Of a DNA stretch of 64,000 nt, positions 36,121 to 45,231 are shown in pieces (position 1 is the first letter of the stretch; the number at the start of each line of letters is the position of its first letter). A program made the translations under genes and the position numbers. This stretch comes from Cellulophaga algicola DSM 14237. GTDB lineage: Bacteria; Bacteroidota; Bacteroidia; Flavobacteriales; Flavobacteriaceae. The notes under the pieces were generated by a model. That model was not told the DNA's origin. It saw nothing but the letters and a program-made list of their open reading frames with translations, and did no database searches. The DNA lies in NCBI RefSeq assembly GCF_000186265.1, contig NC_014934.1, positions 3,410,001 through 3,474,000 of the forward strand, read 5' to 3'.

Positions 36121-37362
36121 ATGAATATACTTGAGAAACTACAAACACGACTTGGCCCATTAGGTGAACATGCACACTATGCTCATGGGTATTATGCGTA
36201 CCCAAGACTTGAAGGGGAAATAAGTAATAAAATGATGTTTAATGGTGAAGAGAAATTAGTATGGAGTCTAAATAATTATCTAGGCTTAGCAAACCATCCA
36301 GAAGTAAGAATAGCCGATAACGAAGGTTCAAGACGTTATGGACTAGCCTATCCTATGGGAGCGAGAATGATGAGCGGTAATACAAAGCTCCACGAAAAAT
36401 TTGAAGCTGAAATTTCTGAGTTCGTAGGTAAAGAAGATGCTTTCCTTTTAAACTATGGGTATCAAGGGATGGTATCTATAATTGATAGTTTGGTAGATAG
36501 AAATGATGTTATTGTATATGATGCAGAATCTCATGCTTGTATTCTTGATGGTGCACGGTTGCATATGGGGAAACGTTTTGTTTTTAAACATAACGATATT
36601 GAAGATTGTGAAAAACAATTACGTCGTGCTCAAAAAATAGTAGAAAAAACCAATGGGGCAATTTTAGTGATTACCGAAGGAGTTTTTGGTATGCGTGGTG
36701 ATCAAGGGAAACTTAAAGAAATTATAGCTTTAAAAGATACGTATAGCTTTTCATTATTGGTAGATGATGCACATGGCATTGGTTGTATGGGAAAAACAGG
36801 TGCAGGAACAGGTGAAGCACAAGGTGTGCAGGACGGCATTGATTTTTACTTTGGCACCTTTGCGAAATCATTTGCGGGAATAGGCGCATTTATGGCAAGC
36901 ACTAAAGAAGCAATTATGTTCTTTAAATATAATATGCGGTCTCAAATATTTGCGAAAGCATTGCCTATGCCCATGGTTTTTGGGGCTTTAAAACGACTTG
37001 AATTAATACGTACACGACCTCTATTAAGAGAACGTTTATGGCGAACCACAGAAGCCTTACAAAAAGGATTAACTAATGCAGGATTTGATATAGGCAATAC
37101 AAATTCGCCAATTACTCCGGTATATTTAAACGGAACCATTGATGAAGCCACAGCCTTGGTGAGTGATTTACGTGAAAATCACCATATTTTTTGCTCTATG
37201 GTTGTGTATCCTGTGGTACCAAAAGGGATGATTATATTACGATTAATTCCAACCGCAGAACATACTTTAAAAGATGTTGAACGGACCATAAGCGTTTTCA
37301 GTGAAATAAAATTAAAATTGGTTGATGGTCATTACAAACAAAAGGTTGAGATGACTATTTAA
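36121..37362 (+). CDS. Alpha-oxoamine synthase (serine palmitoyltransferase/KBL-like)
   Basis: 413 aa PLP enzyme of the alpha-oxoamine synthase family. The PLP lysine is in FGTFAKSFAGIGAF near residue 250, with VDDAHGIGCMG and AESHACILDGARLH in the active site. Family members condense an amino acid with an acyl thioester (serine with palmitoyl for SPT, glycine with acetyl for KBL). The adjacent FabF-like ketosynthase and the long N-terminal lead favour a lipid substrate, such as a sphingoid or sulfonolipid base. A degenerate operator-like half site (36068-36079) precedes an in-register AATTTTTA. Confidence 0.8.
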   Translation: MNILEKLQTRLGPLGEHAHYAHGYYAYPRLEGEISNKMMFNGEEKLVWSLNNYLGLANHPEVRIADNEGSRRYGLAYPMGARMMSGNTKLHEKFEAEISEFVGKEDAFLLNYGYQGMVSIIDSLVDRNDVIVYDAESHACILDGARLHMGKRFVFKHNDIEDCEKQLRRAQKIVEKTNGAILVITEGVFGMRGDQGKLKEIIALKDTYSFSLLVDDAHGIGCMGKTGAGTGEAQGVQDGIDFYFGTFAKSFAGIGAFMASTKEAIMFFKYNMRSQIFAKALPMPMVFGALKRLELIRTRPLLRERLWRTTEALQKGLTNAGFDIGNTNSPITPVYLNGTIDEATALVSDLRENHHIFCSMVVYPVVPKGMIILRLIPTAEHTLKDVERTISVFSEIKLKLVDGHYKQKVEMTI

Positions 37363-37383
37363 TAATCTATAAAATATTTTAAG

Positions 37384-38631
37384 ATGAGGCGAGTAGTAAT
37401 AACGGGAGTAGGGGCTATCACTCCTATAGGAAATGATGTAAAAAGCTATTGGAATAATTTGCTTAATGGGGTGTCGGGAGCTGGTAAAATTTCCCGATTT
37501 GATACCACAAAATTTAAAACAGATTTTGCTTGTGAGCTAAAGGATTATGATGCTTTAAATTATTTTGATAAAAAGCAAAGTCGAAAATTAGACCGATTTA
37601 ATCAATATGGCCAGATAGCCGCAGATGAAGCGATAAAAGATGCTAATTTATGTTTTGAGAAATTGGATACCGATAGAATTGGCGTCATTTTTTCCAGCGG
37701 GATAGGTGGCTTTGAAACCATAGAGAAAGATATCATAGCATTTAGTCAAGATCAATTTAATCCAAGATTTAATCCCTTTTTTATTACTAAAATCATAGCA
37801 AATAGTTTAGCGGGTTCTCTTTCTATTAAATATGGTTTACGAGGTGTAAATACGTGTACAGTTACCGCATGTTCTTCTTCCACTAATGGCCTAATTCAGG
37901 CATTTAATTATATTAGATGGGGAAAAGCAGATATCATTATATCTGGTGGTTCCGAAGCGCCTATCAACCAGTCTGCCGTTGGCGGGTTTAATGCTATGAA
38001 AGCTTTATCTACGAACAATGAAAATTTTAAAACAGCATCTAGACCATTTGGCAAGACCCGTGATGGTTTTGTTCTTGGTGAGGGTGCAGGTGCATTAGTG
38101 GTAGAGAGTTTGGAAAGCGCACTAAAGCGAGATGCTAAAATATATGCTGAAATTATTGGTGGCGGGGAGACGGCCGATGCTTACCATATTACCAATACCC
38201 ATCCTGAAGGAATAGGTGCATATCTGGCTATGAAAGAAGCGTTAAGAGAAGGCGGAATTTTACCAAAAGAGGTGAATTATATTAATGCACATGCTACTTC
38301 TACAGGTCCTGGAGATTTATCGGAAGCAAAAGCTATTGAAACGCTCTTTAAGGATAGTTTGGACACTATTAGTATTAGCGGAACAAAGTCTATGACAGGA
38401 CATCTCTTGGGGGGTACAGGTGCCATTGAAGCTATAGCTACATGTTTGTCAATACATACAGATTTAATTCCACCCACCATGAATACAAAAGTAATGGATG
38501 CTGCAATCGCTCCAGGTTTTAAGGTGACACTTGGAGCGAAAACAAGTAAAACTGTGGAGTATGCTTTGAGTAACAATTTTGGATTCGGAGGCCATTGTGC
38601 CGCTGTATTACTCAAAAAATATAATGAATAA
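37384..38631 (+). CDS. Beta-ketoacyl-ACP synthase II-like (FabF-type)
   Basis: 415 aa condensing enzyme with a complete Cys-His-His set: Cys in NTCTVTACSSSTNGL near residue 163, His in NAHATSTGPGD near 300, Lys-x-x-x-x-His in KSMTGHLLGGTG near 340, and the final NNFGFGGHCA loop. It extends acyl chains on ACP with malonyl-ACP. It lies 21 bp after the oxoamine synthase, so the two probably make a special long-chain base or keto-lipid together. A housekeeping fabF elsewhere is likely. Followed by a strong terminator. Confidence 0.85.
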   Translation: MRRVVITGVGAITPIGNDVKSYWNNLLNGVSGAGKISRFDTTKFKTDFACELKDYDALNYFDKKQSRKLDRFNQYGQIAADEAIKDANLCFEKLDTDRIGVIFSSGIGGFETIEKDIIAFSQDQFNPRFNPFFITKIIANSLAGSLSIKYGLRGVNTCTVTACSSSTNGLIQAFNYIRWGKADIIISGGSEAPINQSAVGGFNAMKALSTNNENFKTASRPFGKTRDGFVLGEGAGALVVESLESALKRDAKIYAEIIGGGETADAYHITNTHPEGIGAYLAMKEALREGGILPKEVNYINAHATSTGPGDLSEAKAIETLFKDSLDTISISGTKSMTGHLLGGTGAIEAIATCLSIHTDLIPPTMNTKVMDAAIAPGFKVTLGAKTSKTVEYALSNNFGFGGHCAAVLLKKYNE

Positions 38632-38636
38632 ATAAG

Positions 38637-38680
38637 GCAGGAAGACTATGATTTAGGATATAGCCTTCCTGCTCTTTTTA
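38637..38680 (+). terminator. Rho-independent terminator after ketosynthase gene
   Basis: GCAGGAAG (38637-38644) pairs with CTTCCTGC (38665-38672), extended by CTAT/ATAG inside, followed by TCTTTTTA. It ends the 34.8-38.6 kb transcript. Confidence 0.8.
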
Positions 38681-38695
38681 TTATTAAGTAATTCC

Positions 38696-40345
38696 TTATA
38701 AATTTTCTTTAGCTTTTTTAATGGCGGTATGTATATCTTCAACAACAAGTTCGCTTTCTATACATAAAAAAACTTCGTTTTTTTCAAAATCTTTTCTCAA
38801 GTCTTTTCCAACACCGGAAATTATAACCTTTATTTTCCGTGCCTTATAGGTTTTTATTATTTCTTTAATGCTCTGGTATCCTGTAGCATCTATTAATGGA
38901 ACGTAGCGCATTCTTATAATAATTACTTTAGGCTGAAAATGTGTATTGGTAATGGTTTCTTGAAATTGTCTGGCTGCTCCAAAAAATAGAGGTCCGTTAA
39001 TTTCATATAAAATAACTCCCTTAGGAATATCTAGCATTTCTTCGTCAAAAAGATCTTCATCATTACCAATTTCGGATGAAAATCCTTTAATCTTAACAGA
39101 TTCGCTCATTCTTTTCATAAACATAAAACTGGATAAAACGATTCCAATTTCTATGGCAATAACCAAATCAAAGATTACCGTAAGAAAGAACGTGGTTAGT
39201 AAAATAATGACATCCATTCTATTGCCTTTTAGAATAGATTTAAATTGTTTCCATTCACTCATGTGGTAGGCTACAACCATTAAAATCCCAGCAAGACATG
39301 GCATAGGTATTAATTTTGCATAGGGAACAAATAAAAGCATAATAGCTAATAAGACTATAGCATGAACGATACCTGCAATAGGTGTTCGTCCTCCATTTTT
39401 TACATTAGTAGCTGTTCTCGCTATAGCGCCTGTAGCGGGAATTCCACCAAAGAGAGATGACATTATATTTGCCGCTCCTTGTGCTACCAATTCCATATTT
39501 GTACGGTGTTTTCCGCCAATCATAGCATCCGACACTACAGCAGAAAGGAGAGACTCGATACTCCCTAATATGGCAATGGCAAATGCCGGTTGAATAAGCG
39601 CTTTAATCGTCTCGAAATTAACCTCTGGAACATGGGGGAGCCCTAATTTATTGGGAATTGTCCCAAAATTACTTTCAATAGTATCCACAGGAATATCAAA
39701 CAATACCACAGCTAGAGTAGATAATAGTATGGCAACGATAGATCCAGGGACTTTTTTAACTAATTTTTGGAAATAGAGTGTAATAAATATAGTGGCGATA
39801 GCAATAGCAATAGCATACCAGTTTATACGGTCAAAATTGCTAAAATATACCATCCATTTATCTATAAAATCAGCGGGAACTTTTTCAATATGAAGTCCGA
39901 AAAAATCATTGATTTGAGTAGAAAAAATAATAAGAGCTATACCACTTGTAAAACCTACAATAAGAGAATAGGGGATGTATTTTAGTAAATTTCCTAGTCG
40001 AGCTAAACCAAAGCCAATAATAATAAAACCAGCCATAAAAGTAGCAATGGTAAGTCCGTCTGTGCCGTATTGTTGCACAATACCATAAACAATTACAATA
40101 AAAGCACCTGTTGGTCCTCCAATTTGAACTCTGCTTCCTCCAAAAGTAGAAATAATGATACCTGCAATAATTGCAGTTAAAATCCCTTTTTCGGGAGAAA
40201 CACCAGAGGCAATAGCAAAAGCAATAGCCAATGGTAAAGCAACAATCCCCACAATTAACCCCGACAGGATATCTTTAGTTAAGGTTTCTTTTGAGATGCC
40301 CTGTTTTAAAAGAGAAAATAATTTGGGTGTAAATTCTTTGCGCAT
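38696..40345 (-). CDS. SulP-family anion transporter with STAS domain
   Basis: 549 aa. About 12-14 membrane helices from residue 25 to 420 with the SulP signature region GLIVGIVALPLAIAFAIASG and GGSRVQIGGPTGAFIVIVYG, then a C-terminal STAS domain (GPLFFGAARQFQE; VPLIDATGYQSIKEII). It takes up sulfate, bicarbonate or a dicarboxylate, probably with Na+ or H+. It stands 42 bp after the DUF983 gene and probably shares the icd transcript. If bicarbonate is the substrate it would fit beside isocitrate dehydrogenase, but that is speculation. Confidence 0.88.
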   Translation of the reverse strand: MRKEFTPKLFSLLKQGISKETLTKDILSGLIVGIVALPLAIAFAIASGVSPEKGILTAIIAGIIISTFGGSRVQIGGPTGAFIVIVYGIVQQYGTDGLTIATFMAGFIIIGFGLARLGNLLKYIPYSLIVGFTSGIALIIFSTQINDFFGLHIEKVPADFIDKWMVYFSNFDRINWYAIAIAIATIFITLYFQKLVKKVPGSIVAILLSTLAVVLFDIPVDTIESNFGTIPNKLGLPHVPEVNFETIKALIQPAFAIAILGSIESLLSAVVSDAMIGGKHRTNMELVAQGAANIMSSLFGGIPATGAIARTATNVKNGGRTPIAGIVHAIVLLAIMLLFVPYAKLIPMPCLAGILMVVAYHMSEWKQFKSILKGNRMDVIILLTTFFLTVIFDLVIAIEIGIVLSSFMFMKRMSESVKIKGFSSEIGNDEDLFDEEMLDIPKGVILYEINGPLFFGAARQFQETITNTHFQPKVIIIRMRYVPLIDATGYQSIKEIIKTYKARKIKVIISGVGKDLRKDFEKNEVFLCIESELVVEDIHTAIKKAKENL

Positions 40346-40387
40346 TGCTTACTCGTTGATTATTTTATTCGTGTTCCTTTTAAGCGT

Positions 40388-40774
40388 TTATTCTATCTTA
40401 CCATTTGGCCTGTAAGTGATGGTCATATGCAATAGAATAGCTCTTGCAATACGCATTAAAGGAATTTGTAACATAAAACTAAATAGTACAATAAATGGAA
40501 ATATATATTTGAAAAAGCTATGCATGCTATTTACGACTAATCCCAAAGAAATTAATGGGATGAAAATTAGAAGTACAATAGGATAGCTAATCCATAAGGC
40601 AGCAGAATAAAATCCAGGCTCAAGCTTAAAATCTTGTTTGCAATGAGGACAATTATCGGGCATCTTTAGGATGTCTTTAACTACAAATAATCCGGGATTA
40701 TAAAATAAATTTCCTATTTGACAACGTGGACATTTTAATTTTAAAATACTATAACTTTTGGTTCCTTTTTTCAT
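40388..40774 (-). CDS. DUF983 zinc-ribbon membrane protein
   Basis: 128 aa. Two CxxC pairs, LKCPRCQIGNLF near residue 14 and DNCPHCKQDF near 42, form a zinc ribbon, followed by two membrane helices (AALWISYPIVLLIFIPLISL; YIFPFIVLFSFMLQIPLMR). This is the common DUF983 architecture of Bacteroidota and Alphaproteobacteria, function unknown, sometimes near cytochrome oxidase genes. Transcribed between icd (48 bp upstream) and sulP. Confidence 0.8.
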   Translation of the reverse strand: MKKGTKSYSILKLKCPRCQIGNLFYNPGLFVVKDILKMPDNCPHCKQDFKLEPGFYSAALWISYPIVLLIFIPLISLGLVVNSMHSFFKYIFPFIVLFSFMLQIPLMRIARAILLHMTITYRPNGKIE

Positions 40775-40822
40775 CTACAATCATTCTAAATCATGATAGT
40801 TATTTTTTTTGTGTTGATGAAG

Positions 40823-42043
40823 CTACATATTGTTTACAATAGCTTCTCCAAATTCTGAACATTTAAGTAGCGTGGCACCTGTCATCAACCTTTCAAAATC
40901 ATAGGTTACTGTTTTTTTCTTAATAGCTCCTTTCAACCCTTTGACAATAAGGTCTGCAGCTTCTTGCCAACCCAAATATTCTAACATCATTACGCCAGAA
41001 AGGATTTCGGAAGAAGGGTTTACCTTATCTTGATCTTTATATTTTGGAGCCGTTCCATGTGTAGCTTCAAAAATAGAAACACCTGTTTTGTAATTTATAT
41101 TGGCACCTGGTGCAATACCTATTCCGCCTACTATAGCCGCTAAAGCGTCTGAAATATAATCTCCATTTAAATTTAAGGTTGCAATAACATCATATTGTTC
41201 TGGTCTCAGTATAATTTGTTGTAAGAATGCATCGGCAATAACATCTTTGATAATTACCTGATGTCCATTTTTTGTAATAATCTGCCAAGGACCGCTTTCA
41301 TAATCTTTTGCATTAAATTCATCTTTAGCCAATTGATACCCCCATTCTTTGAATTTTCCTTCCGTAAATTTCATGATATTGCCTTTGTGGACAATGGTTA
41401 CTGAATCTCTTTTATTATCAATAGCAAATTCAATTGCCGCTCTCACTAACCGTTCTGTACCTTCTTTTGAAACGGGTTTAATTCCAATAGATACGGTATC
41501 AGGAAACCGTATAGCAGTTACCCCCATTTCGTTGATAAGGAAGTTCTTTACTTTTTCCAATTCAGGAGTACCATTCAACCATTCTATTCCTGCGTAAATA
41601 TCTTCCGTGTTTTCTCGGAATATAACCATGTCTACTTTTTCAGGAGCTTTAACAGGCGAGGGTACTCCTTCATACCATTTAACAGGTCTTACGCAGGCAT
41701 ATAAATCTAATTGTTGGCGTAATGCTACATTAAGAGATCGCATACCACCACCTATTGGTGTTGTTAACGGGCCTTTAATAGCAACAAGAAATTCTGCAAT
41801 ACTTTGAATAGTCTCTTTGGGCAACCATTCTCCAGTTTTTTCAAAGGCTTTTTCACCTGCAAATACTTCTTTCCATTTAATTGCTCTGTTATCACCATAT
41901 GCTTTTTGAACGGCTGTATCTATGACTAATTTGGTGGCTTTCCAAATATCTGGACCCGTACCATCTCCTTCAATAAATGGGATTATAGGTTTGTTAGGAA
42001 CATTTAATTTGCCGTCAATAAGACTAATTTTACTTTCATTCAT
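40823..42043 (-). CDS. icd: NADP-dependent isocitrate dehydrogenase
   Basis: 406 aa dimeric-type isocitrate dehydrogenase. [14 protein letters not shown] at the N-terminus, the isocitrate-binding [20 protein letters not shown] near residue 103, [15 protein letters not shown] with Mg2+ Asp ligands, and [19 protein letters not shown] for the NADP site. Converts isocitrate to 2-oxoglutarate and CO2. First gene of icd-DUF983-sulP, divergent from the crpC regulator with which it shares a symmetric promoter region. Another icd in the genome is possible. Confidence 0.94.
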   Translation of the reverse strand: MNESKISLIDGKLNVPNKPIIPFIEGDGTGPDIWKATKLVIDTAVQKAYGDNRAIKWKEVFAGEKAFEKTGEWLPKETIQSIAEFLVAIKGPLTTPIGGGMRSLNVALRQQLDLYACVRPVKWYEGVPSPVKAPEKVDMVIFRENTEDIYAGIEWLNGTPELEKVKNFLINEMGVTAIRFPDTVSIGIKPVSKEGTERLVRAAIEFAIDNKRDSVTIVHKGNIMKFTEGKFKEWGYQLAKDEFNAKDYESGPWQIITKNGHQVIIKDVIADAFLQQIILRPEQYDVIATLNLNGDYISDALAAIVGGIGIAPGANINYKTGVSIFEATHGTAPKYKDQDKVNPSSEILSGVMMLEYLGWQEAADLIVKGLKGAIKKKTVTYDFERLMTGATLLKCSEFGEAIVNNM

Positions 42044-42068
42044 AATTTACAATACCTTAAGTTTAATA

Positions 42069-42140
42069 CAAATATACAATAAATGTTATTTTAAAACATA
42101 ACAAATGTTATATTTTTATATTGTTTTTAGTATATATTTG
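42069..42140. promoter_or_regulatory. Symmetric divergent icd/crpC promoter with third palindrome
   Basis: The palindrome ATAACAAATGTTAT (42098-42111) lies exactly midway between two identical -7 boxes: TATATTTG on the plus strand (42133-42140) for crpC and TATATTTG on the minus strand (42069-42076) for icd. The 12-bp core is 22 nt from each box. Crp/Fnr-like spacing but a different half site; crpC itself is the likely binder. Confidence 0.7.
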
Positions 42141-42144
42141 TCAC

Positions 42145-42840
42145 ATGAAAAATTTCTATTCGCAATTTGATTTTCAGAGTAATCTACTTTTTGACATATT
42201 GACTTCTGATGAAAAAAAAATAGTATATGATGCAATGGAGCCTTTATTTATAAAAAAAGGAAGTCTCTTATTTTATGAAGAAGGAATACCTACAGGGATC
42301 TTTCAAATTGAAAAGGGGAAAGCAAAAAAACTTAAAAGAGGTTTTTCTGGTGCCGAACAAATTTTTTATATTTATACAGCAGGAGATGTGCTGGGGTATC
42401 ATGCACTATTTGGAGAGGAGCGTTACCAGGATTCTTGTGAAGCCTTGGAAGATTTGGAAGTTAATTTTATTCCTAAAAATATATTTCTTGAACTCTTGCA
42501 AAATATTCCTGCTTTACAACAAACGTTTATTAAGAATATTGGTCATGAATTTGGTGTATTAGCCAATATCATAGCTGTACTTGCTCAAAAAAATCAAAAT
42601 TCTAGATTGGCTATTAATTTACTTATTTTGGAAAATCGATTTAAAAAACAGCAAAAAGAGCTTGGTATTGATTTAACACGAGAAGATTTAGCTAATATTA
42701 TAGGTACTTCAACGGAAAGCTTGGGGAGGAGCCTCAAACAATTTAAAGATGAAGAGATTATTGAAGTAAATAAACGAGTTATTCACATCATAAATAAGGA
42801 GAAAATCTTACAACTTCTAAATCTTGACTTGGTCCTTTAG
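42145..42840 (+). CDS. Crp/Fnr-family transcription regulator (crpC in this report)
   Basis: 231 aa from the ATG at 42145; a TTG at 42121 would add eight residues that overlap the promoter box, so it was rejected. N-terminal barrel with GIFQIEKGKAKKLKRGFSGA, then a winged helix with recognition helix GTSTESLGRSLKQF (E-x-x-G-R). A single cysteine excludes an Fe-S FNR. It is a paralogue of crpB (shared HEFxVLANxxAVL dimer region). The predicted start of transcription is at or next to the ATG, so the mRNA may be leaderless. Likely autoregulated and controlling icd. Confidence 0.88.
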   Translation: MKNFYSQFDFQSNLLFDILTSDEKKIVYDAMEPLFIKKGSLLFYEEGIPTGIFQIEKGKAKKLKRGFSGAEQIFYIYTAGDVLGYHALFGEERYQDSCEALEDLEVNFIPKNIFLELLQNIPALQQTFIKNIGHEFGVLANIIAVLAQKNQNSRLAINLLILENRFKKQQKELGIDLTREDLANIIGTSTESLGRSLKQFKDEEIIEVNKRVIHIINKEKILQLLNLDLVL

Positions 42841-43034
42841 AATTTATTTTCATGATTTACCAAAGACCTCGTACATATAATTGAGTATTATTCTGCACAC
42901 AATAGCTTACTTCTCATAAATTAACAGTTACTTTTTTAACGCCTATATTTTTAATATGAAATTACGGCAAAACCCTAAAAAGCTAGAGTATATTCTTTTG
43001 AGGGTTGCGTTATCATAAGAGGAATAAATTGCTG

Positions 43035-43062
43035 TAAAAAAAAACCGACCAAAGAAGGCGGT
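43035..43062 (-). terminator. Rho-independent terminator (minus strand)
   Basis: On the minus strand ACCGCC and GGTCGGT pair over six bases with one bulged T, loop TTCTTT, followed by a run of nine or more T. It lies 47 bp after the end of the 43.1-43.8 kb gene. The 268-bp gap after crpC otherwise holds a weak hairpin AACCCT/AGGGTT (about 42970-43006). Confidence 0.75.
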
Positions 43063-43108
43063 CAGATGCAGTTTATAAGTAGCTAGTTTACTAAACGAGT
43101 ATTACTCT

Positions 43109-43798
43109 CTAATTTTTATTTTCTAATTTTTCTAATCTTTTCTCTAATTCGATATATTTTGAATCAAGTGCTTCTAACGCGTTAATTTTCTTTTCTTGTT
43201 GAATGATATACAATGTTAATTCTTCAATTTTTTTAAGAAGATTCATATCCATTTCCCCTTGCATTACCCCATTTTCCTCAAATTCTTTAGCAGAGGGTAT
43301 TTCAGGAAGGTGGCTATTTTCTTTGATATAATTTTCTAAGTCCTCAATACTCCTGAGTTTATAATCTTCTTTAAAAACATAATCAGGTGCGGGTACATTA
43401 AGATCTATTTTAACCTCTTCAGCATGGATATTACCTTTAACGGTTAATTTCATATCTGGATTTATGGTTCCTATACCCACATTTCCATTTAATCGAGCAA
43501 TACTAATTGCATTAATATCATTAGAAACATCCGTGGTATTCACATTATTAACACCAATATTTAAAATGTTATTTGCGCCATCATAATTTAAAAAAGCACC
43601 TTGAAGATTGTCTTGTGTAAAACGTAAATATCTAGAGGTGTTTAAGCCATAAATAGTTACATCGCCTTCATTAACTTGAAGCTTACTAGTAGGGTTTGCT
43701 GTTCCAACACCTACATTTCCATTTAACGGAAATATGTTTTGAGCACTAACTCCTATGCTTATTCCAATCAATAGGATAGATAAAATTATCTTTTTCAT
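43109..43798 (-). CDS. Secreted tail-fibre-like repeat protein
   Basis: 229 aa with a signal peptide (MKKIILSILLIGISIGVSAQ). Two GNVGVGTANPTSKLQV / GNVGIGTINPDMKLTV repeats are typical of Bacteroidota tail-fibre-like surface proteins. The C-terminus HLPEIPSAKEFEENGVMQGE with a coiled coil is the conserved endosialidase-chaperone-like ending seen in that phylum. Function probably structural, at the cell surface. Shares a transcript with the lipoprotein gene 33 bp upstream and ends at a strong terminator. Confidence 0.75.
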   Translation of the reverse strand: MKKIILSILLIGISIGVSAQNIFPLNGNVGVGTANPTSKLQVNEGDVTIYGLNTSRYLRFTQDNLQGAFLNYDGANNILNIGVNNVNTTDVSNDINAISIARLNGNVGIGTINPDMKLTVKGNIHAEEVKIDLNVPAPDYVFKEDYKLRSIEDLENYIKENSHLPEIPSAKEFEENGVMQGEMDMNLLKKIEELTLYIIQQEKKINALEALDSKYIELEKRLEKLENKN

Positions 43799-43831
43799 AT
43801 AATTATATTATTAATTTTTTTTAATTGAAAC

Positions 43832-44950
43832 TTAATTGCTCCGTCTTAATACAAGATAAGGAATTCCACTAGCCGAAAATTCTCCATCTAGTTCAGCACT
43901 AAATCGTATTCCTAGATTAATTTCTTCTTCTGGGAGTTCATTAAAAATATCGTTTGATAATAGTGCTTCTTTTAAACTGAATACGTTATTGGTTCTGAGT
44001 AACGTATTGTTAATACCCACATTATCTGAAATGTTGTAAAGTTCTACTAGGGCAAAATTACTATTATTACTTACATATGGGTCCGATTCAAAGAATATAG
44101 CATCTATGTTATCAAAGTTTCTTTTATCAAAGCTTATGCCAGAAATTAGTATAGGAGTACTACTCGTTGTTGTTGCAGCAGTTCCAATTCCTTCTACAAT
44201 TTTAATTCTAATTTCTTCATTAATAATTCCATCTATTCCATTACAAACATATTTTGTAATTTGAATTTCTGCATCATCTAAAACTTGATTTCCATTTAAA
44301 TCTAGTCCAGTATCTATTTTAATTCCGCCATTTTCACAAAAAGACCCTTCAGGTTCATCCGTAATATTTATAAGACTTAAGCTACTACTTTGGTCAAAAC
44401 AAGCATAGGTAGTATAGTCTACTTCAAGGTCATTTAATACACCATCGTTATTAACATCAATACCATAATCTACTTTTAAACCGCCATTTGCACAGGTAAC
44501 GCCAGCGTTTTCATTGGTAATTCTAGTTAATCCATTATTATCACCATCTACTCCGTTACAAATAAAGGCAGAGGAAGTAATTTCTGATTCTTCTAAATTT
44601 CCATTTCCATTTACATCTAAACCCGCATTTATTTTAATTCCTCCATTGGTACAGTTGGCCCCTGCAGGCTCAGTTATTACGGTGGTTAGACTAGTGTTTC
44701 CATTGATCCCATTACACACAAATCGTGTATTTTGAACTTCATTACTTTCTAATATTCCATTAGCGTTACTATCTAAGCCAGTTTCAATTTTTAAACCTCC
44801 ATTATCACAATTGCTTCCTGGAGCTTCATCTGTGATATTGATTAAACTAGTAGAACCATTAGATCCTTGAGAACCTGTTGATCCTTGATCGCCTTCACAG
44901 GCTATAAAAAGTATGGATAAAATAAAATAGAGTAGATTTACTTTTTTCAT
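43832..44950 (-). CDS. Lipoprotein with four DUF7151-type repeats
   Basis: 372 aa. Lipoprotein signal with lipobox FIAC (Cys18), a short collagen-like GDQGSTGSQGSNGS, then four repeats of about 47 residues, each with C-x-NGG-I/L-K, a D-x-N-x-N-G/Q-x-L-x-x-x-E loop resembling a calcium-binding EF-hand loop, and a closing CNG or CFD. The C-terminal 130 residues are a separate domain without cysteine. Paired cysteines in each repeat suggest disulfides outside the cell. A calcium-binding surface protein is inferred. Confidence 0.75.
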   Translation of the reverse strand: MKKVNLLYFILSILFIACEGDQGSTGSQGSNGSTSLINITDEAPGSNCDNGGLKIETGLDSNANGILESNEVQNTRFVCNGINGNTSLTTVITEPAGANCTNGGIKINAGLDVNGNGNLEESEITSSAFICNGVDGDNNGLTRITNENAGVTCANGGLKVDYGIDVNNDGVLNDLEVDYTTYACFDQSSSLSLINITDEPEGSFCENGGIKIDTGLDLNGNQVLDDAEIQITKYVCNGIDGIINEEIRIKIVEGIGTAATTTSSTPILISGISFDKRNFDNIDAIFFESDPYVSNNSNFALVELYNISDNVGINNTLLRTNNVFSLKEALLSNDIFNELPEEEINLGIRFSAELDGEFSASGIPYLVLRRSN

Positions 44951-45231
44951 GAACTTAAAAATTAGATTTTAATTACCCCTAATTTGTTTAATTATGCGTA
45001 ATCAAAGGTAACAAAAGGAACGGATTTAAAATTAAGGTATTTATTAAATATAGTTTAGCTAAGTTTTTTTAGTAATTAAATCTATTGACATGTATTTTAC
45101 CTAGATTTAAGATACATAGTATGGCTATATAAGGTAAGCAATTCTAATATGTATTTGAAGTAGATTTCTTTCAAAGTCATAAAATTCAGGTAAACGGTTT
45201 TTTTATACTAAAATATGTTCTGATTTTACTT
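44951..45231. other. Gap upstream of the DUF7151-type lipoprotein
   Basis: AT-rich 281 bp without a gene. On the minus strand TACCTTTG (45004-45011) is a plausible -7 box for the lipoprotein gene, with no Crp/Fnr-type palindrome at the expected distance. Nothing else seen. Confidence 0.4.

Noticed and set aside
42121-42144. TTG start for crpC eight codons upstream
   Set aside because: The added codons overlap the -7 box TATATTTG, and the family alignment begins at the internal Met.
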